From positions 1 to 64,000 of the forward strand of contig WOGZ01000096.1 of assembly GCA_009733775.1 (NCBI GenBank): a stretch of DNA of 64,000 nucleotides, written 5' to 3'. Source of the stretch: Alectoria sarmentosa. Taxonomy: Eukaryota; Ascomycota; Lecanoromycetes; Lecanorales; Parmeliaceae. The position numbers and the translations under genes are program-made. Position 1 is the stretch's first letter; every line of letters begins with the position of its first letter. This document shows, piece by piece, positions 34,265 through 44,393 of this stretch. Below the pieces are notes generated by a model. It saw only the letters and a program-made list of their open reading frames with translations. It made no database searches and had not been told where the DNA came from.

Positions 34265-35378
34265 TGCATAGATAGAAACTGACTTTGAGGCAAGCCAAGA
34301 GGCAGACTGTAAAGTCCAGGGTGAATGGGTATGGAATAGGGGGATGGCGTTTGGTTTTCGGTTTGCTGTCTGAAACGAAAAATGGAAATGGGGACAACGA
34401 AACGGCAATTCACTGGGCAGGTGCATTTTTTGAGAGACTCGAATTAGAAAACGGCGGTTAGATGAGACGAATCGCTAGGTTTAATGCAATCAGATTATAC
34501 ACCAGGAAAAGCCTGTCCAAAAAAACAGGTCTGAATCTGTGTCTTGGCCAATCCAGCCAACAGTGTTGGGTCCATCAATTGCTCATGAAAGACGCCAGTG
34601 TCTACCATTTTGAACCCCAATTTGGCCCTTAGCAAAGAAGCTGCGCATCAACGTAGCGCACCAGGAATGATAACGCCCAATTAATTGTACGCAATCGAAA
34701 TCCTAACAGCCCCTCTCAGCATACTGCTGTACAACCAGACGCCTTTCGTGTGACCTCGCACGCAAGAATCGAAGCGCGCAGATGGATAAGTGCAGTGAGT
34801 GGAAAGGGGGTCGTGGCATAAGAACGTTTATCTAAAGTCCACCAATTGTTTTTGATCGAATGGGGGGTGAATGCTGGAATTTTGAATACGTATCAAGATG
34901 CAGTCGGAAGATCGCGATGAACGGAGACGATCAAAGCGTTATAGGGTTCATTAGGGATGATAGATCGCTTGGCAATTGTCTTTCAGTGGGCTTCGACACG
35001 AGGGATTGAATGGCCATGAGACAATTGGCTTTTCATGGAATGATATTGTCTTTTCTATCCAAGATTTTGATGCATGTTTAGAATATTCACAGCGGCCTGC
35101 TAGTTGACAAACCCCCTTCTAATCAAAACTCTTAGCTTAAAGCCACTGTTCTTCTGGTCAAGCTGTCATTCAGTGGCGTTCAAATGTCGAAAGATCCACA
35201 GTCAGGTCATGGACTCCAAATATTGGCTGGCATAGTACATAACATCTGCTCTCCTAACCCTCCTACTCTTGTTCTCCCTTCTTGTTTTCCGAGTCGGCCA
35301 GCATCGCGCTCTTTTGTGGATAAATATCGAGATGCCACTCTTTGGCGTATGGGGAAGAATGCACAGCAAGTTCCAATG
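34265..35378. other. Intergenic
   Basis: No supported gene or repeat. Confidence 0.5.
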
Positions 35379-35912
35379 TCATTTTCCTGAAAAGCCGCGA
35401 AGCCCTTGGAAGGTCGTGAAAGTTTCAGATACGAACATGAAGTCAGGTCGAGAGTGAAAACGAATCGTGCATGTCTTCAGATCCGTCACCGTCACTTTAA
35501 AGCGATGCAGCCATTCGTTGTAGGCAAAGATACAAGAAACACCGTGGTCATCGATGTGTAGCACCCGAAACTCAAGATTCTGGATACTGCTCAAAGGCGC
35601 TCGACTCGGACAGACCGCTAGTCCTGAGTAATGATTGTACTCGACACGACAAACTGCATATTTGTAGAGGTCGTCGGATGCTTCCTCGTTGATGGCTCGA
35701 CAAGTGCGGAGGACGGCCATTTGGCCTCGTTCTATTAGGGAGCGGTAGATCTTGAGGCGTATCTCGGTAGGTATGACGACGAGTGTACCGAATGGCGTGG
35801 GTGAAGGCATGCTCCGAACTGGCGCCGGGGGCATCTTGTTGCTATGTGATCCTCCAACCATGCTAGCTCTGGTTGCCTTACGAAGCACTATGCTTGAGGA
35901 GGGTGAAGACAT
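35379..35912 (-). CDS. 2EXR/F-box-like fungal protein, short
   Basis: 177 residues from the ATG at 35912 (MSSPSSSIVL); an in-frame ATG at 36029 would add 39 unremarkable residues. The core VVIPTEIRLKIYRSLIERGQ, then LRTCRAINEEASDDLYKYAV, is the LP-x-E-I-R-x-x-I-Y opening and the Cys-Arg-x-I-x-x-E-A helix of the large fungal 2EXR/F-box-like family. Its members are usually 250-400 residues, so this one is short and may be missing its C-terminus (it ends FQGLRGFSGK). It is divergent from a relative on the other strand at 36558. Function is unknown; some relatives act as ubiquitin-ligase adaptors by inference only. Confidence 0.6.
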   Translation of the reverse strand: MSSPSSSIVLRKATRASMVGGSHSNKMPPAPVRSMPSPTPFGTLVVIPTEIRLKIYRSLIERGQMAVLRTCRAINEEASDDLYKYAVCRVEYNHYSGLAVCPSRAPLSSIQNLEFRVLHIDDHGVSCIFAYNEWLHRFKVTVTDLKTCTIRFHSRPDFMFVSETFTTFQGLRGFSGK

Positions 35913-36378
35913 TGTAACGTGATTAGCTCTGAGATTGGTGTGAGACTGTTTACAGAAGATGGCGATTTCAGAAGTTCGCGAAAAGGGAAAGCTATTTTCC
36001 TTTGTGGATAGAAGGGCGTCGGCAGCCAATCCTTCAAGAGATTAGCGATCTTGACCATGCGGATTTGGCCAGGGAATTATGTTGAGGATAGAAAGCTGGA
36101 GTACTAGTAAGATTACAAGGCTACAGTCTGTAGATGAAGCAACCAGGTCATTAGCAAAGGTCCTCCGAGGCGCTAGTACCAGCCCTAACCCTACTTTCGG
36201 AAGGTACCTAGCCCTGAGACCCTGTAGTGGGGGATCTTCGGACTCTGGCACTCTCTCCTCTTTTTTGAACTCTAGCGATTTCTGCTTGGGGTCCAGGTGA
36301 ATTCCGAAGCTCTTCAAAGCATATAGTCCGGTACACATTCAATTGGGGCGTCATGCGAGTCCTTAGCGCAGGAGTCTT

Positions 36379-36415
36379 GGCACGTGAATGACTTTTCAAA
36401 AGTCATGCACGTGCC
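36379..36415. promoter_or_regulatory. 37-nt near-perfect palindrome with two CACGTG E-boxes
   Basis: GGCACGTG opens and CACGTGCC closes an inverted repeat with 18-bp arms around one central base. The arms also contain ATGACTTTT and AAAAGTCAT. Only one base pair is mismatched. It sits 143 bases before the ATG of the gene at 36558 in the divergent promoter. CACGTG is the binding core of fungal bHLH factors, so a paired or cooperative operator is a reasonable reading. Confidence 0.55.
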
Positions 36416-36557
36416 GTCTCGAATCCCCTTGACACTTCGATTTAGCACAGTAACACTCCACACTCAACAAGCCATCGTCAAGAACGTGTTTCAATACACG
36501 AGAAGAAAGCAGCAGACCCAGTCCTTTGACTGAACCTTCCACAGAACACTCGAAATC

Positions 36558-37415
36558 ATGTCCGAAGTCCATTCAGCACCGCCCAATTCTGTCGCACATC
36601 CTATGCCAAACAAGGACGAGAACAGATCATTCCCTTTGATGCGGCTTCCTCTGGAGATTCGCCTTGAGACATACAGCTATGCCCTAGTTGCTCCAAACCG
36701 CGTTATCCTCCGCCGACCTCAAGAGATGAAATTTCAAAACTCTCGACGGTATAGTATTCCAATTGGCATCAACGTTACTCGCTTGACATCCATCTTACGC
36801 GCCAGTCGCGAGATCTACGAGGAGTCTCTACCGGTGTTCTATGGGACCAACACATTTCAAACTTCTACACATCCATACGAAGACATGCCTTGGGAAGAAG
36901 CCCAAGTCCCGACCCAATCTCTGTTCAACTGTCGAACACAGCTCTCGTTCATGAGGCACATCAGTATCGACTGGGTTCGCGCGTACCCTCTTTGGTCTGC
37001 AAAGTCCGGATGGACACGTTGGATAGACGAATCGATAGCGAGAGTCTTGAACGATGTGGAGAAGCATCTGCCAAAGCTGAAGTCCTTGAAGCTTGAAGTG
37101 CTCTCGACTTCGCATTTCACTCTACGGCCGAGTTTTTCAAAGCAAGTTCGCCGATGGGAAAGCAATGTAGCGCTGAAGAAGCTTCTGGATAAGGTGTCGG
37201 CTTTCACTTTCGTCACGCTTGGGCCTGAGCCGGCATTGTTGGAGACATTGACCGCGATCGCTCCGGCTACAAAGTGGACTAAGGAGCTTCACGAGGAGTG
37301 GCCAGGGAGAACTGAATTGGTATCCGAGGAAATGAAGAGCTTTCGACGTATCCAAAAGAATCAACCGGAACAGCGTATCTGGTCATTCACTACTGGATGT
37401 CATAACAACTTTTGA
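36558..37415 (+). CDS. 2EXR/F-box-like fungal protein
   Basis: A single frame of 285 residues. After a 28-residue disordered lead it has FPLMRLPLEIRLETYSYALV, the family's LP-x-E-I-R-x-x-x-Y opening, then TRLTSILRASREIYEESLPV followed by FYGTNTF. This is the typical helix in which earlier structures are listed as returning to a bent F-box-like fold. The rest is a helix-strand mixture with HISIDW and LKSLKLEVL, resembling degenerate leucine-rich segments. Length fits the family. It is divergent from the shorter relative at 35379-35912, so the two may come from an old duplication and may share the palindromic promoter element. No enzyme motif. Confidence 0.72.
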   Translation: MSEVHSAPPNSVAHPMPNKDENRSFPLMRLPLEIRLETYSYALVAPNRVILRRPQEMKFQNSRRYSIPIGINVTRLTSILRASREIYEESLPVFYGTNTFQTSTHPYEDMPWEEAQVPTQSLFNCRTQLSFMRHISIDWVRAYPLWSAKSGWTRWIDESIARVLNDVEKHLPKLKSLKLEVLSTSHFTLRPSFSKQVRRWESNVALKKLLDKVSAFTFVTLGPEPALLETLTAIAPATKWTKELHEEWPGRTELVSEEMKSFRRIQKNQPEQRIWSFTTGCHNNF

Positions 37416-37804
37416 GATGCTGCTACTCTCCGAGGAGAATGGTCGGAGAATCATCAATCAGCAATGCACTAGAATGCGTGAAGGGACGTCGAACCTCTGT
37501 TATTGGTCTCTCGAGCTACTTCGCCAACATTGCTCTAGAAAAGGAAAAGCGTGATCTTTGATACAGCAGCCTCTTCGAAAATTAAATTCCTACTTGCCTC
37601 CTCTAAGTAGAAACCAATGCTGAAAACTGTCTACAGGCTAGCGACTCTGATACAAAAGCGCGACAGAAGTGTGAATCGTACGCGGCTTGCATTCAACTCC
37701 CAGCCCAGAGTCATCCCCTGCAAAGACTGCCAAAAAGCAAAAAGCAAATGATCCATTCCCAGAGCAGTCAGTGAGATGTGCCCCTGTCACTGCCATCTTC
37801 TCTA

Positions 37805-38254
37805 CTACGGCCGTTTCCCCTCCGCCTTCTTCGCTATCTTCCTCTCCCTGCGCTTTCTCAGCCTCTCTTTTCGATGGCTATCGGTGTCTTTAGCCAGGAA
37901 CTTTCGATATTCTTGTTTTCGGTGGCCCTTTGGCTGCTGTGCTCGCCGTTGACGTTGATACGCAGCCATGTAGTTCCGTCTCTCCTGTCGCTGGCTGTCA
38001 ATTTCGTTGGCTTGACCTTGCTTTTGACCCGGATTCGTTTTCGACTCACCGATCGATGCCACAGGATTTTCGGTGCTGGAAGTGCTCAGGTTGACCAAGA
38101 TCAAAGCAGCCTCGAGATCCTTCATTGTCAAATCGGTGCCTGCTTGAATGTTGGTCAAGGCTAGAGCGGCTGACAGGTCTTCCTGGCTTAGAGATTCGAT
38201 GGCGTTAGTGGTCATTGTGGAAAGTAGAGTAGCAGCCATACGGTCGCCGTTCAT
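37805..38254 (-). CDS. Small hypothetical protein with basic C-terminus
   Basis: 149 residues from the ATG at 38254. The N-terminal half has two Leu/Ala-rich helices (LSQEDLSAALALTNIQ and LTMKDLEAALILVNLST) that look like a repeated motif. The C-terminal half is strongly basic (RQRRAQQPKGHRKQEYRKF, RKERLRKRRERKIAKK) and could bind nucleic acid or enter the nucleus. No named domain is recognised. It is supported by the repeated helices and by the clean frame; the start could be the Met at residue 6. Confidence 0.5.
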   Translation of the reverse strand: MNGDRMAATLLSTMTTNAIESLSQEDLSAALALTNIQAGTDLTMKDLEAALILVNLSTSSTENPVASIGESKTNPGQKQGQANEIDSQRQERRNYMAAYQRQRRAQQPKGHRKQEYRKFLAKDTDSHRKERLRKRRERKIAKKAEGKRP

Positions 38255-38927
38255 CGGATCTGTCTTTCGGTTTCGATGGTCTGCAGATGTGATCGATGGT
38301 GTCGATGCTATCGTGGGTGGTGAACTTCTGAGATTCTCCAGCTGAAGGAGCTTTAGGAGTACTTAGAAGATTCAAGAGTCGTGGAGGGAGAAGAAGCGAT
38401 ATCGAATGAAAGTCAAGCGCTGCTAATGGAAAGGTGTTATACGTCTCTTTGGGACGGCACAATGAGCCCGAAGACGCAAGGGTCTCACGTATAATCAACC
38501 GAGACTTTGTCTTTGTTCTCAAGAGTGTTAGGCATAGGAGAGACGATGCCTTGTGTCTCAGAATTGGGCGTGAGTAAAGGATGAGTTGGGCTACTCCGGC
38601 AAAATTGTTGCGCTGGAATGGGTACTGCAAGGGCCCAAGTCAAAAGAGTTTTGAGTGTACTTGGGAACAATCACGATTGAGAGATGGAGAAAGGAGATGT
38701 TTTTGACAAAAGGCTCTTCCTAGTTCTTTTGTCTTTCCTTGCAGTTTGTTTGAAGACATACTGACGAGACTTTTGACACTTCTTCGGACTCTCACGAATG
38801 CCATATCAACAGCCCACATCAACCCCAGGCCGACGACTGTTCCCGAATTCCCATAAGTCGCCCGATCTGTCTCTCTAGATTCAAGATACCTTTTCGATCT
38901 CACGGTCCCAATGTCGAATCCATCCCT
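38255..38927. other. Intergenic
   Basis: No supported gene. A minus frame at 38205-38630 overlaps the next gene's start in another phase and shows no domain. Confidence 0.45.
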
Positions 38928-39179
38928 CTAAGCCCGTCCGTTCCTCGGCCCTCTAAAATACAGCGCCCACCTCTCATCCTCAGCCTCTCTCGTCTCCCCT
39001 CGCACCTTCTTCTTCGCCAACAGCCTCCTGTTCCCTTCGACCGCCCTCTCGGCGCGCTCGAGCATGCTCTGCAGCTCGCGCGCTTTGCGCTCTTTTTGCT
39101 TTTTGATTTCGTCTTCGGTCATAGCAGCGGGCTTTTTGATGCTCGTTTCGAAATCCAACCGCTTCTGGGCGGCGTCCAT
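38928..39179 (-). CDS. Small charged coiled-coil protein
   Basis: 83 residues, M-DAAQKRLDFETSIKKPAA then MTEDEIKKQKERKARELQSM and LERAERAVEGNRRLLAKKK. The heptad-like Lys/Glu/Arg/Leu pattern over residues 20-60 predicts one long helix or coiled coil. The protein has no Cys and ends with YFRGPRNGRA. The frame is tight, has high third-position GC (unlike the flanks) and starts right after a CT-free spacer. No family name can be given; small proteins of this type exist widely in ascomycetes. Confidence 0.6.
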   Translation of the reverse strand: MDAAQKRLDFETSIKKPAAMTEDEIKKQKERKARELQSMLERAERAVEGNRRLLAKKKVRGETREAEDERWALYFRGPRNGRA

Positions 39180-41096
39180 GGCTAAGCCCGAGCGATGTCG
39201 TGGATGTTGTTTGCTGGTGGGTTATTCGTTGGGGGGATGGAGCGAGCGGCCGTTTGAGAGTGTGTTGCAGAAGAAAAAGGAGGGGAGGGAAGGGAAGGGG
39301 AGGGGGTTATATGTTTCTTTGAAATGCGACAAAGAGCTCGAAGGTGCGAGAGTGCGAACAAAGGGATTGAGTAAGACATCGGGTTATTGTTCTAATTGTT
39401 GCACATTGTCGGGGAACCCTTTGTCTGCAACAAAGCATTGTTTCCTCTGATATGTCGCGCATTACTAACTGCTGGATCCCTGCTCTCCATGCACAAGAGG
39501 TTGGTTCATGGACTGTATCTTGCAATCACTCGTAGTGGCGTACCATACTTGCTCATGGGGATATTTCCACCAGCAACGTCTACCTTCTCCATATAAACCG
39601 TCTAATTCGTTGGAGAAATCAATCAGCAGCAAATTAACATCTTCATCCCCTTCCAACCTCCCTCCCTCCCCCCCCCCCCCTTCCGTTATATAACCAATCA
39701 AGCAAGTCAAAAACAAACCCCTCACTGACACACCCATCATCCAGCAAAGTGACATCCCCATCACTCACCCTCCCGGCCCTCTCCATCAATCACATACACA
39801 TACCCATACCCTACAACCTTATCGAGCCCTTATAATCCTAAATAACATATTCGAACAGCCAGATGCGATATCCTAAATTCTTACACATCACCGCGTCAAG
39901 CGCTGTCCCATCCGGGCCCCCCCCCCCAAATATCTCGATTCCGAAAGTAGGAAACCCGAATATATCCTTCAAACCGTCCCAAAGAGGAGCAAATCAAACA
40001 AGGTCCAGAATAGAACAAACCAGTCCGAAAGAAGCGCCCAATTAAAGTCTAGAACAAACCAGTCCGAAAGAAGCGACCGAGTACATCCTCCAAACATTCG
40101 GTTCTGGGTATGATCGATATCTCGGTCGGTCAGATGTTCCTATGCAATCCGGAAGAGGAAGTTGAGTATGAGTACGTACGACAGGTCAGACGGAGTGGCC
40201 GAGCCGAGGAGATGCTTTTGATGATGATGGTGCTTACATACGTTGTTACTTTACTGCTGTGGGTTCTATGGGGGATGGTGTGGTTTCTTTTTTGGGAGGG
40301 TTAAGGACATGCTGTTGGTGGAATATGTGTCTCTGTGAAAGGGTATGGTATGGTATGGTATAGTATGGTGAGTCACTATGACGGTTTTTACAGTGTATGG
40401 ATGATGATCGTTTTAATCATGGAGAAGATATACGACTAGTGGTGCGCGACAGTTACCAGTAATTTATGTCTCAAGGATGGATGGCTTGTTTTGTTAGGAG
40501 AGGCTCTCTGGCTATGACGGATGGGTCGATGGTCTTCTGGGTCTCGAATTGTTTTGAGCAAACAGATAGGTTGGGCTATGTAAGCCATTCATCGTGGACC
40601 GTTCCGATATTTCGGAACCAGTATGGTTGCCTGAGTCGCGAGCACTTGGCTGAGTATCGTATCGTGTCGTGAGTAGAGCCGTTGGCCTAGGGAAATCGAA
40701 GGATTTTCTAGATTTGGATTGCTGAGATCTGGGACGGCTTTTGGCACTACTTCGAGTGCGAGCGCGTATTCGATACAGCGGTAGGGCCCGAGTCAAGTGC
40801 TTTATCCGAGACGAGAAATGGTTGCGACCTGGGACTTCTGCTGATGAGTTGGCCGTGAGTACGAAGGTGACACGTGCACTGTAAGATAGTAAAAGTAGGG
40901 CAGGATGGCAACGATACGAGTCAAAAGCGGCTTCCTTACCTGAAAACCTAAACAAACCACTGATTATGCTGAGATACAGAACTAAATCGGTCGCGATTTG
41001 TCCCATCATTGGTTGAAGAGAATGCACAAGAGATTGAGAAAGATTCATCCCGAAGTCGCACATTTCTAGAGATGTCTAAACGTACTCATGAAAAAC
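39180..41096. other. Intergenic, with low-complexity patches
   Basis: Contains a GA/G-rich patch at 39280-39305, a C-run at 39670-39680, another at 39918-39928 and a GGTAT repeat at 40340-40370. No supported gene; one minus frame (40512-41063) is discussed under rejected items. Confidence 0.5.
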
Positions 41097-42569
41097 TCAT
41101 GAGAGTTCGACAGAAGACAGAGAATCCCTAATCTCCTGTTCACTTTCGGTGATCACTCTTTTGCTCTCCGAGTACCGCTCGAGCCACACCCTCGCAGAAT
41201 TTACATCATCAGTGACATCCAGAATCATCGCCTTGAATTCCCGCTTAGTCTTGGCGCAGTTACTCGTGTTGCCATCGAACTGTGCTTCTCCCCTTGTACG
41301 ACTCAAAGCCTCGTCGTAATGTTGCCTCAAGATCGCGTCATCCCACCGATCCCTCTCCTCCACGACTATAGACATGTGATCTTCACTTTCCTGAATATAC
41401 TCGGCCGATGTAGGTATTCTGGGCTCTTCATCGAAACTCCATGGGAAATCCATCTCATCTGTGAGGAATTTCGGGAACCTGGAACCTTTCCATTCCGGTA
41501 CCACTTGGATCTTCTCCCAATCTATGATACCTGTGATCTCGTAAGTATCTGGATTTACCAAGATGTTTGCGAGGCTCAGATCGTGATGACGGAGAACATA
41601 TGGAAAAACGCCTTCCGCAGCTGTGAAAATCTCGGGTACAACGTCTTGATAGTCGTTGAATAACTTCGCCATCTTTGGGGCTTCTTCATCGCCGTCACTG
41701 TCCCAGTCGTCTTTGTTGAAATCTTCACGATTTGCCAATGTTTTGATTAAGGGACCAGTCCTGATCCAGCTCATTTGAATATCAAGCCCCGCTGCCATCC
41801 ACTCGCGCGAAGTTCTGAATGGTCCCCTGTTTCCAGGTAAGTACAAGCGGCGATTGAGATAGAAGAGCGAGTCGAGAATCGGACCAACGACATAGCCACC
41901 CTGTTCAGACGCTTCTTCCGAGATAGGGTCTTTGGATTCCTCAGCAATTTGTAGGCTGTCGATCAGTAGATCGTGCGTTGGGCAGACGAATTTGGACCGG
42001 TGTTCAGGGTCAGGTTGGATTTCACGACCCTTGAAGTAGAGGCTGCCGATGCGGTCAAATTTGTGATCGCGCAATTGCCCCAGGAGTGGTGCGAGCGCCG
42101 CGACAATCTCAAGTTTTGACTCCCACGGCACTTTCCGCCAAATATCATAGAGTGCGACACCTTCTATCTTTTCCAAAAGTATCCATTCGAACCCCAAGTC
42201 TGTTGCCGCTGATGATTTCCAAGCGACTACACGGGCAACGGGAATGCTCGTATTTTCCTTAAGGTAGGACAGAACCGCTGCTTCACTCTCAATCCTGTAG
42301 TACGGCACGAGAGGTAGAGCCACGCGGAGCAGGTAATGCGTAGAGTGTCCAGAACATGAGATGGAGTATAGCTTATTGAACCCGCCCTGAGCGAAGAATT
42401 CAACTTGCAGACTGTCGAGGTCCAGGGTGGTTGGCAGCTCGGAAGCAAGGTATTTCAACGCGAGGGACTTGATTATGGTGATATCTGGTTCTTTGGGCCA
42501 AAGGGGTTCTCTATTGTAGTAGCCGCCAGTCCATTTCAAGGGATTTGGTCGCGTTGATAAGGCCGCCAT
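41097..42569 (-). CDS. APH-family phosphotransferase-like protein (AIM9-like)
   Basis: 490 residues from the preferred ATG at 42569 (MAALSTRPNPLKW); an upstream in-frame ATG at 42647 would add 26 residues. The protein-kinase-like fold of aminoglycoside/choline phosphotransferases is seen in order: FFAQGGFNKLYSI (glycine loop), YLLRVALPL (strand), RIESEAAVLSYLKENTSIPV (helix C and hinge approach), FEWILLEKIEGV, then the catalytic loop LRHHDLSLANILVNPDTYEI with His-x-Asp and Asn, and the metal-binding ITGIIDWEK. The key Asp and Asn are present, so catalysis is possible. Fungal members related to yeast Aim9 are often mitochondrial with unknown substrates; the N-terminus here is not clearly a presequence. 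This is not evidence of drug resistance. Confidence 0.85.
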   Translation of the reverse strand: MAALSTRPNPLKWTGGYYNREPLWPKEPDITIIKSLALKYLASELPTTLDLDSLQVEFFAQGGFNKLYSISCSGHSTHYLLRVALPLVPYYRIESEAAVLSYLKENTSIPVARVVAWKSSAATDLGFEWILLEKIEGVALYDIWRKVPWESKLEIVAALAPLLGQLRDHKFDRIGSLYFKGREIQPDPEHRSKFVCPTHDLLIDSLQIAEESKDPISEEASEQGGYVVGPILDSLFYLNRRLYLPGNRGPFRTSREWMAAGLDIQMSWIRTGPLIKTLANREDFNKDDWDSDGDEEAPKMAKLFNDYQDVVPEIFTAAEGVFPYVLRHHDLSLANILVNPDTYEITGIIDWEKIQVVPEWKGSRFPKFLTDEMDFPWSFDEEPRIPTSAEYIQESEDHMSIVVEERDRWDDAILRQHYDEALSRTRGEAQFDGNTSNCAKTKREFKAMILDVTDDVNSARVWLERYSESKRVITESEQEIRDSLSSVELS

Positions 42570-42711
42570 CTTGGAGGGTAGCACTATGAGGAAGGAAGGA
42601 TGTGAGGGTTGAAGTGAAGCCTGGAGACAACGACGTTGATTCTTCAAGTCAAGCTATCGAGGGTCGTCTGCCTTGGAATCTGAACAAAGTGTGAAGGAAT
42701 GCGAAGGAATG

Positions 42712-42800
42712 TGATACGAGTGATACGAGTGATGCGAGGTTGATCAATGTTTACACTGTTTGCTATTTGCTATTTGCTATTTGCTATTTGCCATTTGTTT
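42712..42800. repeat. Short tandem repeats in the APH-like gene promoter
   Basis: GATACGAGT-type 9-mers around 42712-42737 and TTTGCTA 7-mers (four to five copies) at about 42759-42791, about 150-230 bases before the start codon. Confidence 0.7.
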
Positions 42801-43006
42801 TTTGTTGTTTGTCACTGTTTTGCCGAGTCAGCAATCATTGCGCTGGTCTCAATCTGGCATAGTGGCTTGGTGATGTCTCGAGCCTTTGGGCTTTCCGCGA
42901 AATGATAGCCCGTGATTACGGACGCATCATCCAGAAGGCAGAATGGCGTTGATGGCGAGTATTATTGACACTGCCCGACCCGACACTATCCTATCTCCCC
43001 ATCAAT

Positions 43007-43438
43007 CAAGGTGTCTCACGGTCCAGACCAGTCTGGTAGTCTATCAGTCTGCATCAGTCTGAAACTACACGTAAATGCTCTGGAAAGATCTGGACTCTGA
43101 GGTGTGCATCTTGGAAATTTGGAGGTAACCAGGGGGGGCTATCCTCGGGCAGGGCCGGTCCATGACTCTGTATTTTACAATATGACTGCTTTGGGGAGTC
43201 GGAGCCGTATACTAGCTGTAGACGGTCCGCAGAAAACCGATGAAATCCATTCCCACCTCACGGATACTGCGAATAGCAACAATCTCACCCACTCGCGTAG
43301 CGTAGGATTGTAGAATCACCCACTTGTACGGCGTAGGACTGCACTATACATTCCTACGTGGCGTGAATCAGTTGATGTCGAGAATGTGAGTCTGAGTCGA
43401 GACCTACAGGCCGACAGTCCGGTCCATCGGGCGCCTTG
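43007..43438. mobile_element. Short hAT-like non-autonomous element (MITE-like)
   Basis: The right end carries GGTCCATCGGGCGCCTTG (43421-43438), whose inverse matches the start of the hAT terminal repeat found at 23298. The left end CAAGGTGTCTCACGGTCC at 43007 is a diverged version of the same end, mostly C/T and G/A differences. The interior of about 430 bp has no coding capacity. Flanking bases CCATCAAT (left) and CTATCAAT (43444-43451, right) agree in 7 of 8, but the right copy is offset by five bases, so the target duplication is only suggestive. Confidence 0.45.
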
Positions 43439-43500
43439 CTTGACTATCAATTACTCTACCATACTTCCCTCCGAGCTGTTCCATGCCCTTTTGCCAAGGC

Positions 43501-43806
43501 ATGTAAGCGTGTTCCCATCAGACGAAGAGGGTGAAGGATGGTGGTATTTAGGTCGTCCAGCCATGTAAGCTCGTTTCCACTAGATGAAGAAGGCGAAACA
43601 GGGTAGACAGTGGATCGCCGAGCTATGTAAGCATGTTTCCACTAAATGAAGAAGGTGAAGTAGGGTGGATAGTGGATCGCCGAGCGATGGAAACATGTTT
43701 CCACCAAACGGGAAGGTGTAGTATAGTGGGAATAGGATCACCGAGCGATGTTAGCATATTCCTACCAAACGAAGAGCGTGAAGAATGGTGGGATGCTGTG
43801 TCGCCG
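43501..43806. repeat. 62-bp minisatellite, five units
   Basis: Units start at 43501, 43563, 43625, 43687 and 43748 (lengths 62, 62, 62, 61, 59). Each begins with ATGTAAGC-, ATGGAAAC- or ATGTTAGC-like sequence and ends GATCGCCGAGC or a variant. Divergence between units is around 20-30 percent. The unit length is not a multiple of three and stops occur, so it is not a protein repeat. Confidence 0.85.
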
Positions 43807-44010
43807 ATGGATGAATCGAGCTTGAGTGCTGGGTCATAGCGCCAAAATAGAGACACTGCCCCATCATATGCTAGCCATTTTTCCATCTCAAGCGATAGAT
43901 CCATGTATAAAGCCCTTCATGACTTCCTCCTATACCGACCCCTTCCCTCTTCGAATAAACATCATAAACCAATTTCTACACAATCCTCTCACAGAAAGAA
44001 GCCCATCACT

Positions 44011-44393
44011 ATGGGGAAGAAACAAATTCTAGCCTTCCTTGAATCTATATCCGACGAAAAACTGTGCAACTGGTCGGAGAGTAGTCACGTGATTTTTAAG
44101 GACCGGAAACTTGGATATTGCTTGTATCACAAAGGCGTAAGTCGAGTTACTTGTGGCTGCCATCGGAAAAGGGCGTGAGCATTGATCTCGTACCACAGAT
44201 GAACAAAGACGGCACTCACCGGATCTACATCCAACCAATGGCTGGGGGTAATACTACGGAGAGTCACGAGTTGAGCAGCAAGGATATCCTTGCCCGGGCA
44301 CACGTCACTCCGCCCGGCGTTGCTCAAAATGTCCGTGATGCTCTGAAGGAGAGTGTCGAAGGAAAGGCTAAGCTGGTGATTGCGAAGACCTAG
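44011..44393 (+). CDS. Small hypothetical protein, two exons (or one-base frameshift)
   Basis: Exon 1 at 44011-44136 gives MGKKQILAFLESISDEKLCN then WSESSHVIFKDRKLGYCLYH and KG. A GTAAGT donor at 44137 and a CAG acceptor at 44196-44198 join it in phase 0 to exon 2 at 44199-44393, MNKDGTHRIYIQPMAGG... to KAKLVIAKT, for 106 residues. The 62-bp intron also reads in one frame as SSYLWLPSEKGVSIDLVPQ, which looks protein-like. The alternative is therefore a continuous gene with a one-base shift near 44137. No domain is known. A TATA-like TGTATAAAG lies about 105 bases upstream. A decayed partial copy of promoter and start lies near 47685-47820. Confidence 0.55.

Noticed and set aside
38205..38630. 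Minus frame of 141 codons upstream of the small basic protein
   Set aside because: It overlaps the chosen start in another phase and shows no domain; treated as leader.
40512..41063. Minus frame of 183 codons downstream of the APH-like gene
   Set aside because: Contains a GTAAGG donor and a TTACAG-like acceptor, so a two-exon gene is conceivable, but the products are Ser/Arg-rich without any recognised feature.
41097..42569. Reading the APH-family gene as an antibiotic-resistance gene
   Set aside because: The fold is shared by many eukaryotic kinase-like proteins; the sequence fits the fungal Aim9-like group, with no evidence for drug modification.
44137..44198. Calling the small gene at 44011 a pseudogene outright
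   Set aside because: A GTAAGT donor and CAG acceptor join the two halves in frame, so a spliced gene is at least as likely.
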